Assembly: GCF_002926165.1 (NCBI RefSeq)
Contig: NZ_MAGP01000132.1
Location: forward strand, 62,001-126,000
DNA: 64,000 bases
Direction: 5' to 3'
From: Micromonospora chalcea
Lineage (GTDB): Bacteria > Actinomycetota > Actinomycetes > Mycobacteriales > Micromonosporaceae
The notes below the pieces were generated by a model. That model made no database searches. It saw only the letters and a list, made by a program, of their open reading frames with translations, and was not told where the DNA came from. A program made the translations under genes and the position numbers. Positions 1-8,204 of the stretch are shown here, one piece after another. Within the stretch, counting starts at the first letter, position 1. Each line of letters opens with the position of its first letter.

Positions 1-1
1 C

Positions 2-139
2 GAGCTCGAAGGGTACGGCTCGGACCTGGGATGGGCGACGCGCGGCAACTATGCGGTGCTCGCCGGGTTCCATGACGTCGTCGGGCTGGACTCCGGCAGA
101 CAGTTGGCTGTCGGTGCTGTCTGCTGGGCAGGGCTGTGA
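2..139 (+). CDS. C-terminal end of an unidentified protein, cut by the window edge
   Basis: An open frame enters from the left edge and ends at TGA 137-139, giving the last 45 residues. Almost every codon ends in G or C, as in the real genes around it, so it is probably coding. The next gene starts two bases after its stop, which suggests one operon with the SagB-like gene. I do not recognise the family. The tail is rich in Gly, Ala and Val and shows no catalytic motif. The true start lies outside the window. Confidence 0.55.
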   Translation, partial: ELEGYGSDLGWATRGNYAVLAGFHDVVGLDSGRQLAVGAVCWAGL

Positions 140-140
140 C

Positions 141-1061
141 ATGGGAGCCGCATACACGTGGGCTGCGGGAACGACCATGGAGAACGAGGGCTCCGACACC
201 ATCCGGATCAGCGCACCGGCGCTGGGCCGGTCGTGGCGCCTGGGCGCGGGCCGCGTCGAGCGGCTTCTGCACCAGGTCGTCGCCGAGGAGTTCGATGACC
301 CGGCCGTACAGCAGTTGATCCGCCTCGGTCTCCTGGTCGAACGCGAAGGTGCCGACGGCACGTCGTGGGGGCCGGTGCGCCGCTACCACGCCTGGAGCGG
401 AATCGATCATTTTCGCGACGGAGCGGATTCGACTGGTGGCCTCCGGGCATCGGCGCTGCGGCTGTTCTCGCAAGACGACCTCGATGCCCTGCGCGAGCCG
501 GCGGTCCCCGAGGGTCGCCGGGAGCAGATTCCCGAACCGTGGGCGGCGGTGGTCTGGACCGCTCTCACCCGGGTGCGCGCCAATCGCCGGCGGTTGCGCG
601 AGGCGGTGCACCCGGCCGAGCTGCTCTACAGCTACGGAGCGGCCCACGGGCTACTGATCGTGTCGCGCGTGGACGGTCGCGTCCTGGTCACTGTGGCCGA
701 CCCCGCCTCGTACGGTTCAGGAGTCCGCCTGGCGTCCATGGACGCCGCGGCGGATCCGCGACTTGACGTCCTGGCTCCCCTCGCCATCGGGGTCTTCGGC
801 GATCTCGCCGCCTACCGGAGACGCTATCGCCACGAAAAGGCGTTCCGCGGCTTCCTCGTCGACGGCGGACGGCTGAGCGCGGAAGTCGCTCGCGCTCTTC
901 GCGCGAAGGGCGTCAGCTCGACCACCCGCACGGGCTTCACCGACCCCGCTCTTCTGTCAGCGCTCGGCCTCCAGCCGTTCGTCCATCACCTCGCGGCTGC
1001 CTACGTCGCGGACGAGGTGGGCGCCGACCACCGATACGTCGCGACCCGGGTGGCACCGTGA
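141..1061 (+). CDS. SagB-like nitroreductase-fold protein
   Basis: The protein (306 aa from ATG 141) resembles the second half of SagB/McbC-type FMN dehydrogenases. The last 110 residues follow the nitroreductase pattern: a hydrophobic strand (PLAIGVFGDLAAYRRRY), then a helix beginning FRGFLVDGGRLSAEVARAL, then a 'GF.D..LLSALGL' end. An earlier RYHAWSGIDHF stretch resembles the segment before the oxidoreductase domain in the SagB protein at 9448-10758. Known SagB enzymes oxidise azolines to azoles with FMN; the substrate here is unknown. I chose ATG 141 because it lies just after the stop of the upstream frame; ATG 177 is possible. The stop overlaps the ligase start (GTGA). The Ser-Ala-Gly motif of canonical SagB is not evident, so activity is uncertain. 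Confidence 0.65.
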   Translation: MGAAYTWAAGTTMENEGSDTIRISAPALGRSWRLGAGRVERLLHQVVAEEFDDPAVQQLIRLGLLVEREGADGTSWGPVRRYHAWSGIDHFRDGADSTGGLRASALRLFSQDDLDALREPAVPEGRREQIPEPWAAVVWTALTRVRANRRRLREAVHPAELLYSYGAAHGLLIVSRVDGRVLVTVADPASYGSGVRLASMDAAADPRLDVLAPLAIGVFGDLAAYRRRYRHEKAFRGFLVDGGRLSAEVARALRAKGVSSTTRTGFTDPALLSALGLQPFVHHLAAAYVADEVGADHRYVATRVAP

Positions 1062-2629
1062 CGACGAGAGGGGCAGGCGGCGCGACGGACCGTTGCACGG
1101 GGACGTTCGGGCTGCTCGAGCGCGTAGCCGGGGAGGTTCCCGACCGCCTCGCGCTGGTCGAACCGTTCGTGCGTGGTCTCACCTTCGCGGAGTGGTTGCA
1201 CGACTCGGTGGCGCTGGCCGCGCGCCTTTCCGAGGCAGGGATCACCAGTGGCATGCGTGTCGGTCTGCTGTTCGACCGCAGGCACTGGATCGATCTGTGC
1301 GTCGCCTACTTCGCGGTGCAACGGCTGGGCGCGGTCACTGTCACCGTCTCGGCGGGAGCTCCGGCGTCCGTCCGCGACTTCATCACCCAGGACGCCGGCA
1401 TCTCCGCATGGATCGCTGCGGACCCGTCGCCGGTGGGGAACGGCCCGGGCGGCGATCCGTATCAGGTTCTTCCGGTCGAGCCTCCGCGCTGTGGGGACCG
1501 GGTTCCCCCGCCGGCGACGACCCGCCCCGAGCAGACGGCCGACATCCTCTACACGTCCGGCACGACCGGCCTGCCCAAGGCGGTCGTGACGCCGCACGCG
1601 CTCTTCACGGAGGTCTACGCCCGCCCGCCGTCCGCTCACGGCGGCATCGGCCCGCCGATCCTGCACGCCTTCCCGATCGGTACGGCGGCCGCGCTCATGA
1701 TGTTGTACGCCCCGTTCCAGGGCATCGACGGGCCCGGGCTCACGCATCCCATCACCAGGGCGGTCGCGGCGCTGCCGGAGTTCAACACCAATGACGTGTG
1801 CAAGGCGGTCGCCGACTGTCAGGTCACCCTGTTGTTCCTGACGCCTGCCATGCTGGCACATCTCACGACGCTCACCTCGTCGCAACGTGAGATGCTCGCG
1901 TCTCTGGAGGTAATCCACTGCGGTTCGGCGCCGCTGAATCCGGCTCATGTGGAACGAATCCGCCGGATGCTGCCGTCCGTTCGGGTGGTCAACGCGTACG
2001 GAACCACCGAGGCTTGGCCCGCGATGGTGGAGATGCCGTCAGCGGGCGCGGATCCCGATGTCGTCGGGAGACCGGCACGAGGCACCCGGATCCGCATCAG
2101 GAGCCTGGAGACGGGGCTCGTCGTCGGCCCGGGCGTCCACGGCCGCGTGGAGATGTCCTGTCCGCGGTTCCGCGGACGCCGCTCCTACCTGCACGACTCA
2201 GTGCCCTCGAAAACCTTCCTTCCGGACGGCTGGACGGCGACCGGAGACATCGGCCATCTCGACGAGGAGGGCAACCTGCATCTGAGCGACCGCGTCTCTG
2301 ACGTCCTCAACGTCGGCGGGGAGAAGCTCTCGGCACGCCCGGTCGAGATCGCCCTCCTCTCGCACCCGATGGTCGAGGCCGCGGCCGTGCTCGGACTCCC
2401 GCATCCCCGGCTGGGTGAGTACGTCGCCGCGGTCGTGGTGCTCCGGCCGGGAAGGACGAGCCTGGACGACATTCGCGTGCACCTGCTCGAGCGTCTACCA
2501 CCGAAGCAGATACCACGCCGCGTGTTCGCTGTCGGATCGATGCCCGTGACCGAGAACGGCAAGATCCTGAAGAACGATTTAAAGAATTCGATTGCGCGCG
2601 CCGAGGGCACGCTTTCGGAGCTTCGCTGA
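1058..2629 (+). CDS. Stand-alone adenylate-forming (AMP) ligase
   Basis: This class I adenylate-forming enzyme (523 aa) would activate a carboxylic acid as an acyl-adenylate and load it onto CoA or, more likely, the carrier protein encoded next. Core motifs are in order: the P-loop-like LYTSGTTGLPK near residues 164-174, NAYGTTEA (A5), TGDIGHLDEEG (A7), SDRVSDVLNVGGEK (A8) and a C-terminal NGKILK with the catalytic Lys near 502. The amino-group-binding Asp of NRPS A domains is not obvious in the A4 region (AFPIGT), so an acyl or aryl acid may be preferred over an alpha-amino acid. The GTG start overlaps the upstream stop, implying translational coupling. The carrier gene follows after 10 bases. 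Confidence 0.88.
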   Translation: MTTRGAGGATDRCTGTFGLLERVAGEVPDRLALVEPFVRGLTFAEWLHDSVALAARLSEAGITSGMRVGLLFDRRHWIDLCVAYFAVQRLGAVTVTVSAGAPASVRDFITQDAGISAWIAADPSPVGNGPGGDPYQVLPVEPPRCGDRVPPPATTRPEQTADILYTSGTTGLPKAVVTPHALFTEVYARPPSAHGGIGPPILHAFPIGTAAALMMLYAPFQGIDGPGLTHPITRAVAALPEFNTNDVCKAVADCQVTLLFLTPAMLAHLTTLTSSQREMLASLEVIHCGSAPLNPAHVERIRRMLPSVRVVNAYGTTEAWPAMVEMPSAGADPDVVGRPARGTRIRIRSLETGLVVGPGVHGRVEMSCPRFRGRRSYLHDSVPSKTFLPDGWTATGDIGHLDEEGNLHLSDRVSDVLNVGGEKLSARPVEIALLSHPMVEAAAVLGLPHPRLGEYVAAVVVLRPGRTSLDDIRVHLLERLPPKQIPRRVFAVGSMPVTENGKILKNDLKNSIARAEGTLSELR

Positions 2630-2639
2630 GGAGAGCGAC

Positions 2640-2909
2640 GTGGATTCGTCTGAGGTACTCGAAACAGTTAGCGGATTCTGGCGGGAACTGCTGGAGACGG
2701 ATGCGGTGGACGTCGACCACGATTTCATCGCGGCGGGTGGAGACTCCCTCCTCGCAGTGGAGCTGTTGGCGCGGCTGGAAGGAACCTTCCCCGACGCCGG
2801 CTTCGACGACCCCGCGAACGTCGGCTGGCTGACGATACGAGCGACCGCCGAGCAGATAGTGGCGAGGAGTTCCACCCGGTCGGCGATCGATGCCGGCTCC
2901 GGCGACTGA
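2640..2909 (+). CDS. Free-standing acyl/peptidyl carrier protein
   Basis: This 89-residue protein carries the phosphopantetheine site G-G-D-S-L-L, with Ser36 as the attachment residue, inside a four-helix carrier fold (Pfam PP-binding). A free carrier just after a stand-alone ligase indicates that the activated acid is tethered as a thioester for tailoring, plausibly by the flavin enzymes of the cluster. The GTG start is supported by a GAGGAG ribosome binding site at 2628-2634 and lies 10 bases after the ligase stop. No phosphopantetheinyl transferase is visible nearby, so one elsewhere in the genome must prime it. Confidence 0.88.
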   Translation: MDSSEVLETVSGFWRELLETDAVDVDHDFIAAGGDSLLAVELLARLEGTFPDAGFDDPANVGWLTIRATAEQIVARSSTRSAIDAGSGD

Positions 2910-3019
2910 GCCGAGGCCGGTGCGCGCATGCCGCCGACCAATCACCTGACGGGGAAGGGAGCGCTGTGGATGATGCGCGACGTGCTGACGGCCCCGGTGG
3001 CTGACGGAAGAGGTGAACG

Positions 3020-3568
3020 GTGACAGCCGCTAAGCAGAAGCCCGTGTCCCGCGACCGCTGCGGCGGTGACCGTCACGTCGACATGCGGGCGGTGATGGGT
3101 GCGTTCGCCACGGGCGTCACGGTGGTGACGTCCGGGCGGGAACTCCCGCACGGCATGACCGCCAACGCGTTCACGTCGGTCTCGCTCGACCCGGCGATGG
3201 TGTTGGTGTGCGTGAAGCAGTCCGCCGCAATGCACAGCACAATCCTGGCGAACGGGATGTTCGCGGTGTCGATCCTCGCCGCAGGACAGGAAGAACTGGC
3301 GCGCTACTTCGCCAGTCCCAGCCGGCCGCGCGACGAGCGGGAGTTCCGTACCGTCGATTTCCGGCCCGGCGAGCACACCGGCTCCCCCATCATCGAGGGC
3401 AACCTCGGCTGGGTGGAGTGCGAGCTCGCCGCCGTGTACGAGGGCGGCGACCACTCCATATTCCTCGGCTCGGTGCTGGACATCGGCCACGGCGACCGCA
3501 CCGACGCACTGGTGTTCCACACCGGGCGGTTCAGTGTTCTGGCCACGGACGTCCACAGGGTTCGCTGA
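3020..3568 (+). CDS. Flavin reductase (FMN-binding split barrel)
   Basis: The 182-residue product matches the flavin reductase-like family (Pfam Flavin_Reduct): MGAFATGVTVVTS near residue 28, HGMTANAFTSVSLDP near 49-63 and the closing segment with an F-H-x-G-x-F pattern. Members use NAD(P)H to reduce free FMN or FAD for a partner flavoenzyme, or act as the small component of two-component monooxygenases. No large monooxygenase is visible, so the partner may lie beyond the left edge, or it may supply the SagB-type proteins. Start GTG 3020 is chosen from the AGAGGTGA site just upstream. The gene converges on ileS with a shared hairpin between. Confidence 0.88.
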   Translation: MTAAKQKPVSRDRCGGDRHVDMRAVMGAFATGVTVVTSGRELPHGMTANAFTSVSLDPAMVLVCVKQSAAMHSTILANGMFAVSILAAGQEELARYFASPSRPRDEREFRTVDFRPGEHTGSPIIEGNLGWVECELAAVYEGGDHSIFLGSVLDIGHGDRTDALVFHTGRFSVLATDVHRVR

Positions 3569-3603
3569 CCCGCCGCTCGGCCCACCGCCGGCCGATACGA
3601 AGG

Positions 3604-3653
3604 GCCGGGGCCACGACGCACGGCCGAACGGGCGGCGTGCTCGTGGCCCCGGC
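3604..3653. terminator. Bidirectional terminator hairpin
   Basis: A perfect 13-bp inverted repeat (GCCGGGGCCACGA at 3604-3616, complement at 3641-3653) encloses a 24-base loop between the converging flavin reductase and ileS genes. Position and symmetry suit a factor-independent terminator for both strands. There is no clear T-run, as is common in actinomycetes. Confidence 0.7.
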
Positions 3654-3658
3654 GCTCC

Positions 3659-6600
3659 TCATGCCTTACGCAGCCAGAACGTCAGGCCGAGCGTCTCGTC
3701 GGTGAAGGACGTCGCATCTGCCCACGTCGGCCGCCCGAGGGTGAAGTCCGTCGCGAGCACCTCGTCGGCCACCAGCTTCTGATGCTCCGTCAACGCCGTC
3801 AGGGTGTCAGCGGTCGCCTCGTAGCGGAGTTCGATGCGATCGGCGACCTCCAGGCCGGTGGACTTGCGGGCCTCCTGGATCTGGCGGATCACGTCCCGCG
3901 CGATCCCGGCGAGGCGGAGTTCCGGCGTGATGTCCAGATCCAGCGCCACCGTCGCACCTGCGTCGTTGGCGACCGCCCATCCGGCGCGTGGAGTCTCGGT
4001 GATGACGACCTCGTCCACCGTGACGACCACCGCCTCACCGTCCACGTCGACGGTCGCCTCACCTCTCGTACGGAGGGCGTTGGCGAGGGCGGTCGGCTCG
4101 GCCGCCATAATCGCCGCGGCGACGCCTTGGACCGCCTTGCCGAACCTCTTGCCCAGGGGGCGGAAGTTCGCCTTCACCGTCGTGTCCACGAGTGAACCGC
4201 TGGTGGCCGTGATGGGTGCCACCGAGACGACATTGAGCTCCGACGCGATCTCGGCGAGGAGTTCCGCCGGCAGGTCGGCGAAACCTGCCGCGGACACGAC
4301 CGCGCGGGACAGCGGCTGGCGCGTCCTGATGCCGGAGTCGGCGCGGGCGGAGCGGCCGAGTTCGACGAGCCGACGCACGAGAAGCATCTGCGCCGACAGT
4401 TCCGGGTCGATCAGGGACAGGTCGCCGGTGGGGTATGCGGCGAGGTGCACGGACTCCGCCGCACCGGGCGTGACCGGAACCACCAGGTCCTGCCACACCC
4501 GCTCGGTCACAAACGGTGTGATCGGCGCGAGGAGGAGCGTCAGGGTGGACAACGTCTCGTGGAGCGTGGCCAGGGCGGCCGGGTCGCCGTGCCAGAAACG
4601 CCGGCGGCTGCGGCGAACGTACCAGTTGGAAAGATCGTCGATGAACGTGGACAGCAGCCGGCCGGCCTCGTGGGTGTCGAAGCGCTCCATCGCGGCGTCC
4701 ACGTCGCGTACCAGGCTGTTGAGCTCCGACAACAGCCATCGGTCCAGCAGCGGGCGGCTACGGGGCGCGGGATCTGCCGCCGACGGCGACCAGCCGGCGG
4801 CACGGCCGTACAGCGCCCCGAAGGACACGGTGTTCCAGTAGGTCAGAAGAGTCTTGCGGACGACTTCCTGAAGCGTGTTGTGCCCGACGCGCCGGGCCGA
4901 CCATGGGGAACCGACAGCAGCCATGAACCAGCGCACCGCGTCGGCACCGTGCTCGTCCATCAGCGGGATGGGTTCGAGGATGTTCCCCAGGTGTTTCGAC
5001 ATCTTGCGGCCGTCCTCGGCGAGGATGTGGCCCAGGCAGACGACCGTTTCGTAGGCCGACTTGTCGAAGATGAGGGTGCCCACCGCCATGAGGGTGTAGA
5101 ACCATCCCCTGGTCTGGTCGATCGCCTCCGAGATGAAGTTCGCCGGGTACCGCTTCTCGAAGAGTTCGACGTTCTTGTGCGGATACCCGAATTGCGCGAA
5201 AGGCATCGAGCCCGAGTCGTACCACGCGTCGATGACTTCGGGCACCCGGCGCGCGGTGGCGCCGCATCGGCAGTCGAAGGTGACGTCATCGATATAGGGA
5301 CGGTGGGGATCCAGCTCGGACAGGTCGGTCCCGGCCAGCTCGCTCAGCTCGGCCAGCGAGCCGACGCAGGTCAGGTGGTTGTCCGGGCAGCGCCAGATAG
5401 GCAACGGCGTGCCCCAGTACCGACTGCGGGACAACGCCCAGTCGACGTTGTTGTTCAGCCAGTCCCCGTAGCGGCCGTACTTGATGTTCTGCGGCTGCCA
5501 GGTCGTCGCCTCGTTCTCGCGCAGCAGCGCTTCCCGGATGGCAGTGGTGCGGATGTACCAGGACGGCTGCGCGTAGTACAACAGCGCCGTGTGACAACGC
5601 CAGCAGTGCGGGTAGCTGTGCTCGTACGCCTCCTCGCGGAAGAGCAGTCCCCGCTCGGCGAGATCCGCCACCAGGACCGCGTCGGCACTCTTGAAGAACG
5701 TGCCGCCGACGAGCGCGAGGTCGGACTGGAACGTGCCGTCCGGACGGACGGGGTTGACCATCGGAAGACCATACGCACGGCACGCGGCGAGGTCGTCAGC
5801 GCCGAATGCCGGCGCCTGGTGCACCAGGCCGGTGCCGTCCTCGGTCGTCACGTACGTCCCGAGGATGACGAAGTTCGCGTCCTCGACCTGGACCAGGTCG
5901 AATGGCCGCCGGTAGGTCCAGCGTTCCATGTCCTTGCCACTGAAGGAGTCGCCGACGACGGTCCATCCCTCACCGAGTGCGCTGCCCGCCAGCGCCTCCG
6001 CGACAACGAGCTGCTCCTGGCCGTCGGTCATTACGACGTAGGTGACGTCGGGATTGACCGCGACCGCGACGTTGGAGACCAGCGTCCATGGGGTCGTGGT
6101 CCACACGAGCAGGGAAGCCTGGCCCGCCAGGGGGCCCGAGGTGAGTGGGAACCGCACGAACACCGACGGGTCGGTGACCACCTCGTACCCCTGGGCGAGC
6201 TCGTGATCGGACAGCCCCGTCCCGCAACGAGGACACCAGGGCGCCACGCGGAAGTCCTCGACGAGCAGCCCTTTTTCGAAGATCTGCTTCAGCGACCACC
6301 ACACCGACTCGATGTATTCCGGGTCCATCGTCCGGTAGGCGTCGTCCATATCGACCCAGTAGCCCATGCGTTCGGTCAGCCGGGCGAACTCGTCGGTATG
6401 CCGGGTCACCGACTCGCGGCACCGGGCGTTGAACTCCGCGATGCCGAAGGCCTCGATGTCGCGCTTACCGGAAAAGCCGAGTTCGCGCTCGACAGCCAGT
6501 TCCACCGGAAGTCCGTGGCAGTCCCAGCCGGCCTTCCGCGCGACATGGAAGCCCTTCATCGTCTTGTACCGGGGAAAGACGTCCTTGAACACTCTGGCTT

Positions 6601-6778
6601 CGATGTGGTGCGCCCCTGGCATGCCGTTCGCCGTTGGAGGCCCCTCGTAGAAGACCCATTCCGGCCGCCCCTGCGATCTTTCCAGGCTGAGGGCGAAGAC
6701 CTTACGATCACTCCAGAATTTGAGGATGCCGTGATCGATATCGGGAAAGCTCGCCTGCGCGGGCACAGCGCGGTACAT
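3659..6778 (-). CDS. ileS: Isoleucyl-tRNA synthetase
   Basis: This 1039-residue enzyme charges tRNA-Ile with isoleucine. It has the actinobacterial form of the first signature (PGAHHIEA, near residue 55), tRNA-recognition and editing-region segments (CPRCGTGLSDHELAQGYE, VWTTTPWTL), and a KMSKH signature (DGRKMSKHLGN, near 590). Length and sequence are of the eukaryote-like type that is the normal form in Streptomyces and mycobacteria. ATG 6778 follows a GGAGG site inside a T-box leader. The gene sits alone, antiparallel, in the middle of a biosynthetic-type cluster. It could be the housekeeping gene or an inhibitor-resistant second copy; the sequence alone cannot separate these. No missing catalytic motif was seen. 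Confidence 0.95.
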   Translation of the reverse strand: MYRAVPAQASFPDIDHGILKFWSDRKVFALSLERSQGRPEWVFYEGPPTANGMPGAHHIEARVFKDVFPRYKTMKGFHVARKAGWDCHGLPVELAVERELGFSGKRDIEAFGIAEFNARCRESVTRHTDEFARLTERMGYWVDMDDAYRTMDPEYIESVWWSLKQIFEKGLLVEDFRVAPWCPRCGTGLSDHELAQGYEVVTDPSVFVRFPLTSGPLAGQASLLVWTTTPWTLVSNVAVAVNPDVTYVVMTDGQEQLVVAEALAGSALGEGWTVVGDSFSGKDMERWTYRRPFDLVQVEDANFVILGTYVTTEDGTGLVHQAPAFGADDLAACRAYGLPMVNPVRPDGTFQSDLALVGGTFFKSADAVLVADLAERGLLFREEAYEHSYPHCWRCHTALLYYAQPSWYIRTTAIREALLRENEATTWQPQNIKYGRYGDWLNNNVDWALSRSRYWGTPLPIWRCPDNHLTCVGSLAELSELAGTDLSELDPHRPYIDDVTFDCRCGATARRVPEVIDAWYDSGSMPFAQFGYPHKNVELFEKRYPANFISEAIDQTRGWFYTLMAVGTLIFDKSAYETVVCLGHILAEDGRKMSKHLGNILEPIPLMDEHGADAVRWFMAAVGSPWSARRVGHNTLQEVVRKTLLTYWNTVSFGALYGRAAGWSPSAADPAPRSRPLLDRWLLSELNSLVRDVDAAMERFDTHEAGRLLSTFIDDLSNWYVRRSRRRFWHGDPAALATLHETLSTLTLLLAPITPFVTERVWQDLVVPVTPGAAESVHLAAYPTGDLSLIDPELSAQMLLVRRLVELGRSARADSGIRTRQPLSRAVVSAAGFADLPAELLAEIASELNVVSVAPITATSGSLVDTTVKANFRPLGKRFGKAVQGVAAAIMAAEPTALANALRTRGEATVDVDGEAVVVTVDEVVITETPRAGWAVANDAGATVALDLDITPELRLAGIARDVIRQIQEARKSTGLEVADRIELRYEATADTLTALTEHQKLVADEVLATDFTLGRPTWADATSFTDETLGLTFWLRKA

Positions 6779-6783
6779 GGATC

Positions 6784-7022
6784 CTCCAACGAAGCGGTTA
6801 CCGAACTTCGGTGGAGGGACGAGGCCCGGGCCCCGCGGTACCACCCTCCTTGGCCACAGCGCGCGGCCCTCTCGTTAAGTTGTGGTCGGGTCTACTCGGC
6901 GTGACGCCTTTCTTCCGACGGCTCCAGGGTGATCTTCCCGCTGCGCACACCCCCGGGCTTCCACCATCCCCGGGTCTCTGCTGGCTGCGTGCAGTGGTAC
7001 TCGTCCCTATCGACGCCTTTCC
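6784..7022 (-). promoter_or_regulatory. Ile-specific T-box leader of ileS, translational type
   Basis: On the minus strand the leader contains the T-box core AGGGTGGTACCGCG (6834-6847). Its TGGT bulge pairs with the uncharged tRNA acceptor end. Upstream, in a short stem I, GGGAAGATCACC places the specifier ATC (Ile) at 6931-6933. Just before the start codon, CTCCACCGAAG (6806-6816) can pair with CTTCGTTGGAG (6784-6794), burying the ribosome binding site. This is the actinobacterial arrangement, where uncharged tRNA-Ile frees the ribosome site. A TACACT box at 7028-7033 is a plausible -10 element, giving a leader of about 240 bases; no good -35 is visible. Confidence 0.9.
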
Positions 7023-7223
7023 GGGCCAGTGTAGCCCATCGCGCCGTTCGGCCGATGGCGGCGGCAAGGAGGATGACGGACGCGAAAGTGGGTGGTGAAC
7101 GCGCCTCACAGGCACGGCGCGCATCAACTGCCGACAGGTCGCACACCCTCGTGAACAAGCCACCCGAACGCTACGATCGGCGTCAATCTCAACAATCAGT
7201 CGACGACGTCGAGGTGACCGCCC

Positions 7224-8204
7224 TTGTTCACGCCAGCTCAGCTAGGTCTGGACGATCCCGCTCGCTACGTCGAGGCAGAGGAACGGTTTTCCCGGACCGC
7301 TTCGGAATGCGCCGCTTCCGCGAATGTCGCCGGGGAGGGGCGAGCACTGCTCAACACGGCGTGGGCGGTGGAGAAGCAGGGCAGAGGGGCGGAGGCAATC
7401 AAGCTGGCGGAGACAGCGAGACATCTTCTCCGTGATTCGGAGGCCCTGTCGGCTCTCGCCGAATGTTGCCACTCCATCGGCGTATGGCGGTTTCACCACT
7501 TCGACGACGATCCGCCCGTGAACGACTTCCGCGAGGCGATCCAGGTGCGCCTCGGCACCGGAGATCTGATGGCTGCCGCCCAGTCGTGGCACAACATGGG
7601 ATACGTCCAGTTGGCATCCGGTGACGTCGCGGGCGCCTGGTCCTCGTACGAGCACGCGACAGATCTCCTCCGTCAGGTTCGCGACGGCGGCGACACCGAA
7701 CTCGCCTCGAAGGCGTTCCGCCAGTTCGGTTTCATCCTGTCGCACCAGGCGTTCGCTGCCGCACGTCACGACTCGGCCCGCGCCGCCCTTCAAGCGACAG
7801 GACGATACTTCGACCACGTCCGGCTTACCGGCGCCCACCGTGAGCCGGTCTACGCCTACCTCGCGCCGGGAATCGCCCTAGCCGCTTCCCGCGAGGTGCC
7901 CGAGGACGAGGCGAACGCGCTCGAGGCGCTGGTGGGCATCGCTCCAGACCCGGAGTCATGGCTGCTCGCTGCCGTCCGTCAGGCGACCGACGCCATGACG
8001 TCGCCTGTGGATACGGGCACCGGCCGGCACGCCTACCTGGGCGCCCGGATCCTCGCGCTGGCAGAGCTGGCGCGCTGGCACCACATGGCCGGCCGCGGCC
8101 GGGAGGCGGACGAACTGGTGGACCTGGCCGTGAATCTGTCGCGCGCGCGGGGATGGCACGGGGAGGCAGTGCGCGCTGCCCGCGTCTCCGAAGGATCGTC
8201 GTGA
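7224..8204 (+). CDS. TPR-like helical repeat protein of the cluster
   Basis: The product (326 aa) is built of paired amphipathic helices in TPR style, for example ARYVEAEERFSRTASECAA, AQSWHNMGYVQLASGDVAGA and LALAELARWHHMAGRGREA. There is no signal peptide, membrane segment or catalytic motif. TPR proteins usually act as scaffolds or sensors; a role here cannot be assigned. The TTG start at 7224 is chosen because GAGGTGA at 7211-7217 is a good ribosome site and no better start lies near. It is the first gene of a three-gene coupled operon (its stop overlaps the amidohydrolase start), so it probably serves the same pathway. Confidence 0.75.
   Translation: MFTPAQLGLDDPARYVEAEERFSRTASECAASANVAGEGRALLNTAWAVEKQGRGAEAIKLAETARHLLRDSEALSALAECCHSIGVWRFHHFDDDPPVNDFREAIQVRLGTGDLMAAAQSWHNMGYVQLASGDVAGAWSSYEHATDLLRQVRDGGDTELASKAFRQFGFILSHQAFAAARHDSARAALQATGRYFDHVRLTGAHREPVYAYLAPGIALAASREVPEDEANALEALVGIAPDPESWLLAAVRQATDAMTSPVDTGTGRHAYLGARILALAELARWHHMAGRGREADELVDLAVNLSRARGWHGEAVRAARVSEGSS

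Noticed and set aside
4445..6904. An 819-residue plus-strand open frame opposite ileS
   Set aside because: It is the complement of ileS and runs into the T-box leader. It has no recognisable family.
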